From positions 1 through 36,044 of the forward strand of contig JAUJND010000078.1 in NCBI GenBank assembly GCA_030446505.1: DNA of 36,044 nt, written 5' to 3'. Below the pieces are notes generated by a model. It was not told the DNA's origin and ran no database searches. It saw only the letters and a program-made list of their open reading frames with translations. This DNA is from Chroococcidiopsidaceae cyanobacterium YX2bin18 (GTDB lineage Bacteria; Cyanobacteriota; Cyanobacteriia; Cyanobacteriales; Chroococcidiopsidaceae). A program made the position numbers and the translations under genes. Shown here in pieces: positions 17,799 to 30,092 of this stretch (positions are counted from its first letter, which is position 1; every line of letters begins with the position of its first letter).

Positions 17799-19381
17799 AT
17801 GTCCAAAGTCCTTGTATCTGACCCAATTGACCAAGCTGGAATTGACATACTTTCCCAAGTTGCTACTGTTGATGTGAACACGGGATTGTCACCGGAGGAA
17901 CTGGTACAGATTATTCCAGAGTACGACGCACTGATGATTCGCTCTGGCAGCCGTGTCACCAAAGAAATTATTGAGGCTGGAACCCAGTTAAAAATTATTG
18001 GTCGAGCGGGAGTGGGCGTTGATAATGTAGACGTAAACGCTGCCACACGTAAAGGAATTGTAGTTGTAAATTCCCCAGAAGGAAACACGATCGCGGCAGC
18101 AGAACACGCATTAGCTATGATGCTGGCTTTATCCCGCTACATACCTGATGCCAACTCTTCAGTTAAAAGCGGCAACTGGGATCGTAAAAGCTTTATTGGT
18201 GCGGAAGTATATATGAAAACTATCGGAGTTGTTGGCTTGGGTAAGATTGGCTCTCATGTTGCCAATGTTGCTAAGGCGATGGGGATGAAACTACTAGCAT
18301 ACGACCCATTTATTTCTACAGAACGAGCAGAGCAACTAGGTTGTCGCTTGGTGGAGATGGATATGCTTCTACAGGAAGCAGACTACATCACGCTGCATAT
18401 TCCCAAGACACCAGAAACAACCCATCTAATTAATGCAGCAGCGCTAGATAAGATGAAACCCACCGCCCGGATTATCAACTGTGCTAGAGGCGGGATTATT
18501 GACGAAGCGGCTTTGGCAGAAGCATTGAAAAGCGGCAAAATTGCTGGTGCGGCAATAGATGTATACGAGACGGAACCGCTAGGAGAGTCTGCCTTGAGGT
18601 CATTGGGGAAAGAGGTTATCCTCACTCCACACTTAGGAGCCTCCACTGCTGAAGCTCAAGTTAATGTCGCAATTGATGTTGCTGAACAAATTCGGGATGT
18701 ACTGTTAGGACTACCAGCAACGATCGGCAGTAAATATTCCCGGATTTGGTCCTGATGTGCTAGAAGAACTCAGACCTTATATGCAATTAGCTGAAACACT
18801 AGGCAACTTGGTAGGACAGCTAGCTGGGGGACGGGTGGAGTCGCTGAAGGTCAGTTTACAAGGAGAAGTGGCGACTAATAAAAGTCAGCCATTAGTTGTA
18901 GCAGCACTTAAAGGGCTGCTTTCTCAGCTTTGCGGGAACGGGTAAATTACGTCAATGCCAGCATCGAAGCTAAAGAGCGGGGAATTCGCGTGATTGAGAC
19001 ACGGGATGCTTCGGTACGAGACTATGCTGGATCGCTGCACTTGGAAGCAAAGGGTTCGTTGGGTGAGCATTCGGTGACAGGCGCGTTGTTGGGTGATGGG
19101 GAAATCCGCCTCACAGACGTTGATGAGTTCCCGATTAACGTACCTCCCCACTCAGCATATGCTGTTTACCCTGCACCGTGATATGCCAGGGATTATTGGT
19201 AAGTTAGGCTCTCTACTAGGTAGTTTTAACGTCAATATTGCCAGTATGCAGGTGGGGCGTAAAATTGTGCGTGGCGATGCGGTGATGGTGCTAAGTCTGG
19301 ATGATCCCCTACCCGATGGAATTTTGGATGAGATTATTAAGGTGCCCGGGGATTCGGGATGCTTACACAGTGACTTTGTAG
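17799..19381 (+). pseudogene. serA: D-3-phosphoglycerate dehydrogenase, four frameshifts
   Basis: SerA oxidises 3-phosphoglycerate to start serine synthesis. From ATG at 17799 (MSKVLVSDPIDQAGIDILSQ) the catalytic part is complete: GVGVDNVDVNAATRKGI, the NAD motif GVVGLGKIGSHVANVAKAMG, INCARGGIIDEAAL with the catalytic Arg, and LTPHLGASTAEAQ with the catalytic His. Four one-base shifts then occur, near 18720 (extra A in GCAACG), 18926, 19149 and 19350 (extra G in CCCGGGG). Correcting them restores SAVNIPGFGPDVLEELRPYM, the intervening domain (ERVNYVNASIEAKERGIRVI, DASVRDYAGSLHLEAKGS) and the C-terminal ACT domain HMLFTLHRDMPGIIGKLGSL, ending RDAYTVTL at TAG 19379-19381. The intact residues around each shift argue that the gene is functional in the organism and the shifts are sequence errors. 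prmA follows on the same strand. Confidence 0.9.
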
Positions 19382-19445
19382 TAGGCAGGAGTTAGTAGGT
19401 ATTGTGAATGCCTATTTGATATGCCACACCTGGCACTCCTTATAA

Positions 19446-19463
19446 AGTCCGCCTACGCGGACT
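19446..19463. repeat. Short palindrome, CCGCCTACGCGG type
   Basis: AGTCCGC at 19446-19452 pairs with GCGGACT at 19457-19463 around a CTAC loop. It lies between serA and prmA. A related palindrome with the same CCGCCTRCGCGG core lies at 21700-21715, so this is probably a dispersed repeat family rather than a gene-specific terminator. Confidence 0.6.
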
Positions 19464-19587
19464 AACCAAAAATTAAGGTTGTGTGTATAGTTGCGGTTTC
19501 AACTGCTAGGTACAAGATGTGAATGCCAGATAACGCTCTCCCCAACCCCTCTTAATAATAGTGAAACGGGATGCTCAATTTTAAACT

Positions 19588-20454
19588 ATGGTAAACAGCT
19601 GGTGGGAACTGCAAATTCTTGGCGTTCCAGACTTAGAAGATTCAATTTGCTGGCGACTGGAAGATTTTGGTGTCCGGGGAACGGCTAGGGAGAAAAAAGG
19701 AGATTTATATCTAGTCCGCGCTTACTTGCCTAAGCAGGAGCAACAACTAGACTTAACAGCACTGTTACTTTTACTACGTCAGGATGCTGCAACGATGGGG
19801 CTACCAGTACCAACAATTGATAGCATCTTGATTGATGAGGAAGACTGGGCGAGTACCTGGAAAGAACACTGGCAACCTCAAGAAATTGGCGAGTACTTCT
19901 TAATTAACCCAGCATGGCTACCGATACCAGAATCAGAGCGGCTAATTCTCCGACTTGATCCAGGCGTTGCTTTTGGTACTGGACACCATGCTACGACGCA
20001 ACTATGTTTGGAAGCTTTAGAAAGGCACGTAACTGGAGGTACGGTAGTTGCAGATATTGGTTGTGGCTCTGGGATTCTCTCAATTGGAGCATTACTACTG
20101 GGAGCAAGCAAGGTCTATGCGGTAGATACTGACCCCTTGGCGGTACAATCTACTCGCAGTAATCAGGAGCTTAACCAGATTAGTTCTGATCGCCTAGTAG
20201 TCCACCAGGGCAGTGTGGAGCGCTTATTGCAGTTGAAACCAGTAGATGGCATTGTCTGCAACATCTTGGCTGAGGTGATTATTAACTTGATTCCTCAACT
20301 GGGGGCGATCGCGCTACCCACAACTTGGGGCATTCTCAGTGGCATTTTAATTAACCAGGCACAATCTGTCACTGAGACTTTAGAGGAAAATGGCTGGACT
20401 GTTGGCTCCATCCAGCAACAAAATGATTGGTGTTGCCTCAATATCCAGCGCTGA
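19588..20454 (+). CDS. prmA: Ribosomal protein L11 methyltransferase
   Basis: PrmA is an S-adenosylmethionine-dependent enzyme that trimethylates ribosomal protein L11. The 288-residue product has the N-terminal substrate-recognition region ([40 protein letters not shown]) and the methyltransferase fold: [20 protein letters not shown], motif [21 protein letters not shown], the acidic [20 protein letters not shown], and [20 protein letters not shown] with the family's N-I-L-A motif. The frame is intact and the length is typical for cyanobacteria. It follows serA and converges on trxA, whose extended frame ends 5 bases from the prmA stop. Confidence 0.95.
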   Translation: MVNSWWELQILGVPDLEDSICWRLEDFGVRGTAREKKGDLYLVRAYLPKQEQQLDLTALLLLLRQDAATMGLPVPTIDSILIDEEDWASTWKEHWQPQEIGEYFLINPAWLPIPESERLILRLDPGVAFGTGHHATTQLCLEALERHVTGGTVVADIGCGSGILSIGALLLGASKVYAVDTDPLAVQSTRSNQELNQISSDRLVVHQGSVERLLQLKPVDGIVCNILAEVIINLIPQLGAIALPTTWGILSGILINQAQSVTETLEENGWTVGSIQQQNDWCCLNIQR

Positions 20455-20493
20455 GACCACTAAAGCAAGTTTTTTAGCCGTTGAATCAGCACA

Positions 20494-20772
20494 TCAAGCT
20501 GGCATAACACCTTCAATGTGTTCTACTGGTTTACCCTGCTTAAAAAGTACCAGTGTCGGTAGAGCACGAATCTGATGCTGACTTGCCAACTGGGGATATT
20601 TGTCAGTGTCAATTTTCACTACCCGCAATTGTTTCATCTGAGCATTTACTTGTTCTACTATGGGAGCCATCATCTGACAAGGACCACACCAAGCAGCGTA
20701 AAAATCTACCAACACTGGTAACTCAGAAGACAGTAACTCTTCAAAGCTGTTGAACTGCTGTTTAGTAGCCAT
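20494..20772 (-). CDS. trxA: Thioredoxin, C-terminus probably frameshifted
   Basis: The 92-residue open frame is a classical thioredoxin. It has the redox-active WCGPC in LVDFYAAWCGPCQMMAPIVE, the buried-Asp strand VKIDTDKYPQLA, and the cis-proline loop IRALPTLVLFKQGKPV. It stops after EGVMPA, about 13 residues short of the usual length. Just beyond, a shifted frame reads LDVLIQRLKNLL and ends with TAG at 20460-20462, which is the expected C-terminal helix. A one-base indel near 20497 therefore probably truncates the protein, and the real gene likely spans 20460-20772. The catalytic site is unaffected. It is one of the general disulfide reductants of the cell; I cannot say which thioredoxin type. 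Confidence 0.9.
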   Translation of the reverse strand: MATKQQFNSFEELLSSELPVLVDFYAAWCGPCQMMAPIVEQVNAQMKQLRVVKIDTDKYPQLASQHQIRALPTLVLFKQGKPVEHIEGVMPA

Positions 20773-20838
20773 GTGACAAATTTTTTCTACTCTTCTATCT
20801 CAATCGTAGTTCTTAAATTCAATTGTTTAATCCCTTAA

Positions 20839-21655
<817 letters not shown>

Positions 21656-21678
21656 GACTTGAGGGGCAGTATAAAAGT

Positions 21679-21715
21679 GGCGACTGTAAGTCGCCGCACA
21701 CCCGCCTGCGCGGGT
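21679..21715. repeat. Two adjacent hairpins downstream of fabG
   Basis: GGCGACT (21679-21685) pairs with AGTCGCC (21689-21695) around GTA. ACCCGC (21700-21705) pairs with GCGGGT (21710-21715) around CTGC. The second shares the CCGCCTRCGCGG core with the palindrome at 19446. AACTTTTATTTTTTG follows, so together they may also terminate fabG transcription. Confidence 0.6.
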
Positions 21716-21865
21716 TGTAAAACTTTTATTTTTTGCATCAAGTCCGCGTTCGTCCTTGGCGTTCCCCAAGGGTAGATAGACTTGGTTTGTCTAGGCACGA
21801 TTTTTATTCACCGAGATATAGTGCAAGCTCTAAGCTTTCTAAACTTTATAGGAGTTAAGCAGTTG

Positions 21866-21918
21866 AATGTCATGCTGAACGCAGTGAAGCATATTTCGCT
21901 ACCGCTCAGAATGACATT
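21866..21918. repeat. Imperfect palindrome, TGTCATTCTGAGCG-type repeat
   Basis: AATGTCATGCTGAACG at 21866-21881 pairs with the right arm 21903-21918, whose complement reads AATGTCATTCTGAGCG, with 14 of 16 matches. Similar palindromes with this core are dispersed in many bacterial genomes. The right arm overlaps the 3' end of the minus-strand GGDEF-EAL gene and supplies its stop codon. Confidence 0.65.
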
Positions 21919-24882
21919 ACTGCGTCCAACTGCGTAAGTCCTGCTTTAGCTAAGTTCGTCGAATTCTGATTAATACGCACCTGAGTTGCAATTAGCGTCT
22001 CCGCCATTTGACTATCTAATGGTTTAGAGAAAAGATAACCCTGCCCAAAATCGCATTTGAGGGATTTGACTTGATACATTTGCTTGTTTGTTTCCACTCC
22101 TTCAGCAACTACATCCATGCCCAAATTCCAAGCAAGCGCTACAATTGTGCGGACAATTTCAATTTTCTCAACGTCAACATCGACTTTATTAATAAAGGAG
22201 CCATCAATCTTCAACGTATCAATGGGAAACTGGTGCAAATAACTTAATGATGAATAGCCTGTACCAAAGTCATCTATAGATAACCGAATGCCTAAAGCTT
22301 GCAGTTTTACCAGCATAGCAGATGCAGATTTAGCATTTTCTACGAGGATGCTCTCAGTAATTTCCAGCTTCAAAACTACAGGGATCAAGATTAGTCTCTT
22401 GGAGAATTTGTTCTATTTGCTGAATTAAATCAGGTTGGAGAAAATTGTTTACCAGATAAATTAACACTAATTGTCAAAGGCGAGTTGAGAGCAAACTGCA
22501 ACTGCCACTTTCGCATTTGGTTGCAGGCTTCGCGCATTACCCACCAGCCGATGGGGACAATTAAACCAGTTTCTTCGGCTATGGGGATAAACTCTGCCGC
22601 AGCAACAAGACCATGCTCCGGGCGATGCCAGCGCAAAAGTGCCTCAAATCCAGTAATTTTGTTATTTTTGAGCGACACAATTGGCTGGTAGTGCAGTTGC
22701 AATTCTTGTCGTTGGAGCGCTCGCTGCAAATCAGTTTCTAGCTGCAACCGCAACATTAGCTGAGTATTCATGATTGGATCAAATACCTCAGAACGCCCCT
22801 TGCCGAGAGTTTTAGCACGGTACATTGTCGTGTCGGCGTTACGTAAAATATCTTCTGCTTGGTTGTAGCCTGTTGTGTTTAAAGCAATGCCAATACTGGC
22901 AGCGGTGAATACCTCGTGTCCACTTAAATGGAAAGGTAATGTGAGTTCGTTTTGGATGCGTTCAGCAACTTGTGTGGCATCACTGATATCTTTGATATCC
23001 TCCAATAGGATTGTGAACTCGTCTCCCCCAAGACGAGCAACCGTATCTGCGGGACGTAGGCACGCTTCTAACCTGTGGCGATCGCCACGAGCAGTTGATC
23101 TCCAATTATGTGACCAAGGCTGTCATTCACAACTTTGAAGCGGTCAAGATCCAGAAATAGCACGGCAAATAGATAGTCTTTCTGCCGTTTAGCACGCTTA
23201 ATTGCATGGTCTACGCGGTCAATAAACAAGAATCGATTTGGCAACCCCGTCAGCGCATCGTGACAAGCTTGATACCGCAACTGTTCCTCCGTCTGCTTAC
23301 GTTCCGTAACATCCTTCGTAAAACAATAATGTCCACTAAATTTCTGCTGCTTGTCATAAGCACTAACCATCACCGATTGCTTGTAATAAACAGAGCCGTC
23401 TTTTCGCATCCCTCTAGTTTCAACTTCCACCTTGTCATTGGTCAGCATATATTGGTAAGCAGCCATCATATTTTCCCGCTCTTCTGGGTGTACCGTTAGC
23501 TGCCATTCCATCCCAATCATATCTTCGGGCTGACAACCAAAGTTGCTAGCATATGCTCTATTAACGCTGATATAGCGCCCCTGCGTGTCCAGGCGTGAAA
23601 TTCCCTCCACAGCATTTTCCAAGGCAACGCGCATTTCATGCAATTCCTCCTCTGCCTGTTTTCGCTCTGTAATGTCGTGAGCAACACTGTATAGTAATTC
23701 CTGTTCTGCAAACCGAACAGTATTCCACAGGAGCCACTTGTACGACCCGTCTTTACACAAATAACGGTTTTCAAAACCAATAGTTTCTCTGCCAATTGCA
23801 ATCTTCTGTGCTTCACTGATGGTAGCGGCGCGGTCTTCAGGATGCACAAACTCAATATATGGTTTTGCTAGGAGTTCTGCCTGGGTGAAGCCAAGGATTT
23901 TTGACCAAGCAGGATTTAGGCGCTTGAAATAGCCGTCAACCCCAACAATACACATTAGATTAAGCGAGAGATTAAAAAATCGGTCACGCTCTTCTTCTGC
24001 TTGCTTGCGCTCGGTAATGTCACGGGCGATAACCAAAAGTTGTTCCGGCTTGCCTTTAGCATCCATAATTGGCGTGACAACTACGTCCCACCATTTCGGC
24101 TTTCCCTTTGCTGTCGGGCAATATCCTTGGAACTTTCCTACCGCTCCCGCTTTCGCTGTCGCCAGTGTGGCATAAACTGCTTCTCTATCCGTTTCTTGCC
24201 AAAACTCCAACCACGATGAGTTTTTGTAGGGCGTGAAGTCGTCAATTTCTAGTGCTAGTAGCCCTTGAGTGTTCAAGGACAACAAGCGTCCCTCCAAATC
24301 CAACAGATTGATGCAATCCGCACTACTTTTAAGCATCCGCCGCAGGAACTCCTCTGGCTGCTGGCGCTCGGCACTAGTACGTGTCAGTTCAATTAAACTC
24401 CGTCGTAGTTCAAGCTGTGTAACTACTTGGTGACTTAATACTTGCAGAGCATCAATCTGTTTCTGGTTGAGCTGACGTGGCACATGATCAAGAACACAAA
24501 TTGTTCCCAGCACATAACCCTGCGCTGTTATTAAAGGTACACCAGCGTAAAATCGGATATATGGACTGGCATTAACTATTTGGTTAACCGCGAATTGTTC
24601 ATCAGCCAACGTATCAGGAATAATTAGGATGTCACGTTTTTGGGTCGCCAACAGGCAGAACTTAACATCAAGCGATAGTTCTGTTAAATCTACTCCTAGC
24701 TTCGACTTAAACCACAGTCGGTTGGCATCAACTAAAGAGATCAGAGCAATAGGAGTTTCACAAATCTGTGCAGCCAAGCGGGTGAGATCGTCAAAGGCTT
24801 CTTCAGGAGTTGTGTCAAGAATTTGATACTGATGCAAGGCTTCGAGCCGAGCTACTTCATTGTTAGGTAGTAAATTTTTCAT
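21906..24882 (-). pseudogene. GAF-PAS-PAS-PAS-GGDEF-EAL cyclic-di-GMP protein, frameshifted
   Basis: From ATG at 24882 the protein has a GAF domain (about 20-165, HQYQILDTTPEEAFDDLTRL), three PAS domains each ended by a DITERKQ/DVTERKQ motif (about 180-295, 297-415, 420-540), then a diguanylate cyclase domain (ALTGLPNRFLFIDRV, FLDLDRFKVVNDSLGH, VARLGGDEFTILLEDI) and a phosphodiesterase domain (FEALLRWHRPEHG, LEITESILVENAKSASAM, SIDDFGTGYSSLSYLHQF, VAEGVETNKQMYQVKSL). GGDEF and EAL signatures are both intact, so synthesis and breakdown of cyclic-di-GMP are both possible. Single-base shifts near 23073, 22435 and 22385 break the frame; the residues around them remain family-like. No membrane segment is seen. 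The gene is monocistronic; its stop lies inside a dispersed repeat. Confidence 0.85.
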
Positions 24883-25051
24883 TAAATATAAAGATTACAT
24901 ATGTTTTAGTTAGCGACTTTTTTTAGCCTTCTTGCTTTAATGTGTCTATAATAGATACCCTTTGATCAATTATTGTTTCTGTGCCGTTCTGGAATTTAAC
25001 AGTGATGTCTAACTCAAAAGCTGGTTAACTACTAAGTTATAAGTAGCTAGC

Positions 25052-25285
25052 CTAACTAGGAAAATGCTTGTCAAGCAAATCCTGACCGCGATCGCCCATT
25101 GAGCGTAGCATCTCCTCAATTAACTTCAGGATCATTGGCAATGGCTTAGTCCGTCTATTTTCCCAGCGGTTCACACTTTGATAAGAAACTCCTAACTTAG
25201 CAGCAAACTGTTCTTGTGTTAGTCCAAGGCGATGCCGAGTTTCACGTACCATTTCTGCAACCAAAGGTGTCTGAGCCACTGACAT
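25052..25285 (-). CDS. XRE-family helix-turn-helix regulator
   Basis: A small DNA-binding protein of 77 residues. The helix-turn-helix is evident in HRLGLTQEQFAAKLGVSYQS followed by VNRWENRRTKPLPMILKLIE, with the SYQSVNRWE recognition helix typical of XRE/Cro-type repressors. I prefer ATG at 25285 (MSVAQTPLVAEMV) to the upstream start at 25342: TAAGG lies eight bases before it, and the extra residues of the longer form are basic and not part of the fold. It is divergent from groEL2 with about 300 bases between. The regulated genes are unknown. Confidence 0.75.
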   Translation of the reverse strand: MSVAQTPLVAEMVRETRHRLGLTQEQFAAKLGVSYQSVNRWENRRTKPLPMILKLIEEMLRSMGDRGQDLLDKHFPS

Positions 25286-25477
25286 AATTGATACCTTAAT
25301 TCTTGTTTTCCTAACCTTAAACTGTGGTAGTCGGAGTAACACATGGTATATTTACGAGAATTTTACTCTAGCTTTAATTAAAATCTGTATTAATACTGAA
25401 GACATTTAGGGATAAGTAAAGCAAAAGCAAACCTCTAAGCTAGCTGTGCCAAATTTTACCCATCCAAGTTTCTCTAG

Positions 25478-27256
<1,779 letters not shown>

Positions 27257-27297
27257 GCCCACTCTTGGCTTAACTACAGCTAAATTAAACTAGCTTC

Positions 27298-27332
27298 AAA
27301 GCAGTTTGTCTTTACAGGCAGGCTGCTTTTTT
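27298..27332 (+). terminator. Rho-independent terminator of groEL2
   Basis: AAAGCAG at 27298-27304 pairs with CTGCTTT at 27323-27329, with further pairing of TGT and ACA inside the loop, and the stem runs into a six-T tract. It lies about 45 bases after the groEL2 stop. Confidence 0.75.
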
Positions 27333-27535
27333 AGTTACTGTTACATTCAAGCTGGAGCCGCCCTGCTCAAAATAGCGCACCGTGTCTTAGGTTAGGTTTG
27401 TTGGATATTTTGTAGCAGAATTACTTCTTCGATTCCCACTAGTGAAATTATAGAGATCAGCTTTTTGCAAGAAGCACAATACAGGCATCACAATAGCCTA
27501 TAAGCACGACACCGAATCTGGTTTAGGTCTAAAAA

Positions 27536-28753
27536 ATGCGACTACAAAAACGTTTTCCGTCTTCTGTAATAGTTACAGTACCAGAAGACTCCTACTTTGA
27601 TGATTTCTACGACGAACCGGGCAGTATGCCAGGGACACTGAGAATTGAGGCTGATGCCAAGCCGTCTATCCTATTTTTAACTGACTATAACGAGGCTAAT
27701 GTCACGCGCAAACGAGTCCCGATCCCTAAATCCTGCGCTAACTACCTAGATACAGAATCAGTTTCTTGGCTAGATGTCCAAGGCTTAGGCAGTGAAGATG
27801 TCTTACAGGAACTAGGTGAAGTGTTTAACTTGCATCTGCTCGTGTTGGAGGATGTGGTCAACGTCCCCCAGCGTCCGAAAGTAGAAGACTACGAAGACCA
27901 GTTGGTGATTATTGCGCGGATGGTAATGCCCAAAACCGGGGCAACTGGCTTTTATAGTGAGCAAGTCAGTTTCATCTTAGGGAAACATTATCTAGTTACC
28001 GTTCAGGAGGAGCCGGAACACGACTGCTTTGAACCAGTGCGGCAACGTATCCGCAACAATAAAGGCACGATTCGCAAGCAGGGAGCTGATTATTTAACTT
28101 ATGCGCTTTTAGATGCGATTATTGATGGCTTTTTCCCTGTTTTGGAAGATTATGGCGATAAAATTGAGGATTTAGAGGAGGAAGTGGTAGCCAACCCGAC
28201 ACGCCAAACTCTACAAAAAATCTATCAAGTCAGGCGAGAGTTACTGGCAGTACGTCGCGCTATTTGGCCCCAACGAGACGCGATTAATTCCCTAATTAGA
28301 GACGGTAGTGAACTAATTAGTGATGATGTGCGAGTTTATTTGCGCGACTGTTACGACCATGCGGTTCAGGTATTAGATATGGTAGAAACTTACCGAGAAC
28401 TAACATCTGGGTTAATGGATGTCTATTTGTCCGCAGTCAGTAACAGAATGAATGAAGTTATGAAACTGCTGACAGTAATTTCGTCAATATTTATTCCGCT
28501 GACTTTTGTTGCTGGAATATACGGCATGAACTTCAATACAGAAGTATCACAACTGAATATGCCGGAACTGAATTGGTATTGGGGATATCCAGCTTGTTTA
28601 GCACTCATGGCAGTGATCGCATCTGGGATGGTTTATTTCTTCTGGCAACGCGGCTGGTTTGAGAATTTTTCCACGATTAAAGATGATCCAAGCGCAGCTA
28701 ATAATGACGCGACAAGCATACCGCGATCGTTTAACCCCAATAGAGGGCATTAG
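27536..28753 (+). CDS. corA: CorA-family magnesium/cobalt transport protein
   Basis: CorA forms a pentameric inner-membrane channel for Mg2+ (and Co2+). The 405-residue product has the large cytoplasmic N-terminal domain (VSWLDVQGLGSEDVLQELGE, HLLVLEDVVNVPQRPKVEDY, long stalk helix KIYQVRRELLAVRRAIWPQR). Two C-terminal transmembrane helices follow: VISSIFIPLTFVAGIYGMNF, carrying the selectivity motif GMN at the periplasmic loop, and WGYPACLALMAVIASGMVYF. A charged tail completes it. The frame is intact and the length usual for cyanobacterial CorA. It follows groEL2 but a terminator separates them. ATG at 27536 fits the family start. Confidence 0.93.
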   Translation: MRLQKRFPSSVIVTVPEDSYFDDFYDEPGSMPGTLRIEADAKPSILFLTDYNEANVTRKRVPIPKSCANYLDTESVSWLDVQGLGSEDVLQELGEVFNLHLLVLEDVVNVPQRPKVEDYEDQLVIIARMVMPKTGATGFYSEQVSFILGKHYLVTVQEEPEHDCFEPVRQRIRNNKGTIRKQGADYLTYALLDAIIDGFFPVLEDYGDKIEDLEEEVVANPTRQTLQKIYQVRRELLAVRRAIWPQRDAINSLIRDGSELISDDVRVYLRDCYDHAVQVLDMVETYRELTSGLMDVYLSAVSNRMNEVMKLLTVISSIFIPLTFVAGIYGMNFNTEVSQLNMPELNWYWGYPACLALMAVIASGMVYFFWQRGWFENFSTIKDDPSAANNDATSIPRSFNPNRGH

Positions 28754-28840
28754 TGCATACCGTAAGCATTCGCCTCAATCATTGAAAGTAGAAATCATAT
28801 TGCTCTAGCAACAATGTCATAGGCGACTACACTGGAACTA

Positions 28841-29289
28841 GGGAGAGAGTAGGCGCAGGTGGTTGCAGACCAGTTAAGGCAGCTGTTCTGAGGAAAGTCC
28901 GGGCTCCCGAAAGACCAAACTTGCTGGGTAACGCCCAGTGCGGGTGACCGTGAGGATAGTGCCACAGAAAGATACCGCCTTCTAATAGTTTTGAGTATTG
29001 AAGTGCTAAGTTTTGAGTTAATTCAAAACTCAAAATTCAAAACTTAAAACTGGTTGAGGGTAAGGGTGCAAAGGTGCGGTAAGAGCGCACCAGCAGCGTC
29101 GAGAGGCGCTGGCTCGGTAAACCCCGGTTGGGAGCAAGGTCAAAGGAACTATGGTTGGTCTTTTACCAGTTCCACTGCCTTAGAACCGCTAGAGGCGTCT
29201 GGTAACAGGCGTCCCAGATAGATAACCGCCCTCGAAAGTGGTAATGCCACCTAGAGAACAGAACCCGGCTTATGTCCGACTCTCTCCCC
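28841..29289 (+). ncRNA. rnpB: RNase P RNA, cyanobacterial type A
   Basis: This is the catalytic RNA that matures tRNA 5' ends. The 5' strand GGGAGAGAGT (28841-28850) pairs with the 3' strand ACTCTCTCCC at the end. Conserved blocks are GAGGAAAGTCCGGGCTCCC, AGGATAGTGCCACAGAAA with GATACCGCC, GGTAAGGGTGCAAAGGTGCG, GTAAACCCCGG, and near the 3' end AGAACAGAACCCGGCTTATG. The P12 region is enlarged by AT-rich repeats (28985-29052), as known in Nostoc-like cyanobacteria. A T run follows at 29291. rnc lies 69 bases downstream on the same strand. The ends are assigned by pairing and may be off by a few bases. Confidence 0.93.
28985..29052 (+). repeat. STRR-like AT-rich repeats within rnpB
   Basis: Repeated short motifs related to AAAACTCAAAACT/AGTTTTGAG lie between the conserved GATACCGCC and GGGTAAGGGTGCAAAGG blocks. 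GTTTTGAGTTAATTCAAAAC also forms a hairpin here. They replace the normal P12 helix tip and are a known signature of heterocystous cyanobacterial rnpB. Confidence 0.75.
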
Positions 29290-29320
29290 ATTTTTTGTCC
29301 TTAGTTATTTAGTTCTTAGC

Positions 29321-29362
29321 TAATGACTAATGACTAATGACCAATGACTAATGACCAATGAC
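29321..29362 (+). repeat. Six heptanucleotide repeats (YAATGAC)
   Basis: Six consecutive 7-base units TAATGAC/CAATGAC fill the gap between rnpB and rnc. The last unit contains the ATG at 29358 used as the rnc start. Such short tandemly repeated repeats are typical of Nostoc-type genomes. Confidence 0.9.
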
Positions 29363-30092
29363 TCTGAGTTACCCACGCCGTCAAAAGCAACTTCAAAGCT
29401 TGGTACAAAGATTTGGGCTGACACAGGTACCTGTGCAGTGGCATCTGCTTGACTTGGCGCTGACTCATCCAAGTGTCTCAGCACAAGCAAACTATGAACA
29501 ACTGGAATTTATTGGCGATGCAGTCGTGCGACTAGTTGCAGCAGAGGTTTTATGGGAAACTTATCCAGATTCTCCAGTAGGGGAGTTTGCCGCGATTCGT
29601 TCAGTATTGGTGAGCGATCGCATCCTCGCCAAGATCGCAACTGAATATGGTTTGGCGCTATATTTGCTGGTTTCTGGCAGTGCCACCAATGATCAAGCAG
29701 GTGAAGAGTCGCGGCTAGCAGATGCCTTTGAAGCAGTGCTGGGGGCGCTATACCTTAGCACCCATACCTTGGAACTGGTGAGCCCTTGGTTAGACCCTCA
29801 TTTCAAACAACTGGCAGAAGAAATTCGCTCTGATCCAGCAAGACTTAACTACAAAGCTGCCCTCCAAGAATGGACTCAAGCCCAGTTCAAAGTTTTGCCA
29901 GAGTACCGAGTCCAAGAAATTAGTCAACCTCCAGATGCTTTTGAGCGCTTCACCGCCGAAGTTTGGCTTCAAGGTCGCAAGCTAGGTCAAGGAAAGGACG
30001 CTCTATCAAAGCTGCTGAACAAGCCGCTGCTCAGGTTGCTTTTTTGGCACTCAGCGATAACTAGAAAAGCGGATAGGGAATTGCCATACTAA
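29358..30092 (+). CDS. rnc: Ribonuclease III, C-terminus probably frameshifted
   Basis: RNase III cuts double-stranded RNA in rRNA processing and mRNA turnover. The catalytic domain (about residues 10-150) has the signature YEQLEFIGDAVVRLVAAEVL with the metal-binding Glu and Asp, VSDRILAKIATEYGLALYL, and LADAFEAVLGALYLSTHTLE with the second acidic pair. A double-stranded-RNA-binding domain follows (NYKAALQEWTQAQFKVLPEY, FTAEVWLQGRKLGQGK). After GQGK the frame shows DALSKLLNKPLLRLL. With one A removed from AAA at 29993-29995 it reads GRSIKAAEQAAAQVAFLALS and DN, the normal dsRBD end, with TAG at 30062-30064. So the true gene is probably 29358-30064. The start lies inside a heptad repeat; later starts are possible. 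Confidence 0.88.
   Translation: MTLSYPRRQKQLQSLVQRFGLTQVPVQWHLLDLALTHPSVSAQANYEQLEFIGDAVVRLVAAEVLWETYPDSPVGEFAAIRSVLVSDRILAKIATEYGLALYLLVSGSATNDQAGEESRLADAFEAVLGALYLSTHTLELVSPWLDPHFKQLAEEIRSDPARLNYKAALQEWTQAQFKVLPEYRVQEISQPPDAFERFTAEVWLQGRKLGQGKDALSKLLNKPLLRLLFWHSAITRKADRELPY

Noticed and set aside
28827..29033. Minus-strand open frame across the start of rnpB
   Set aside because: It is a shadow of the RNase P RNA gene, whose conserved blocks explain the sequence.
29321..29362. Heptad repeats considered as a CRISPR array
   Set aside because: Units are directly adjacent with no spacers and only seven bases long; they are short tandem repeats.
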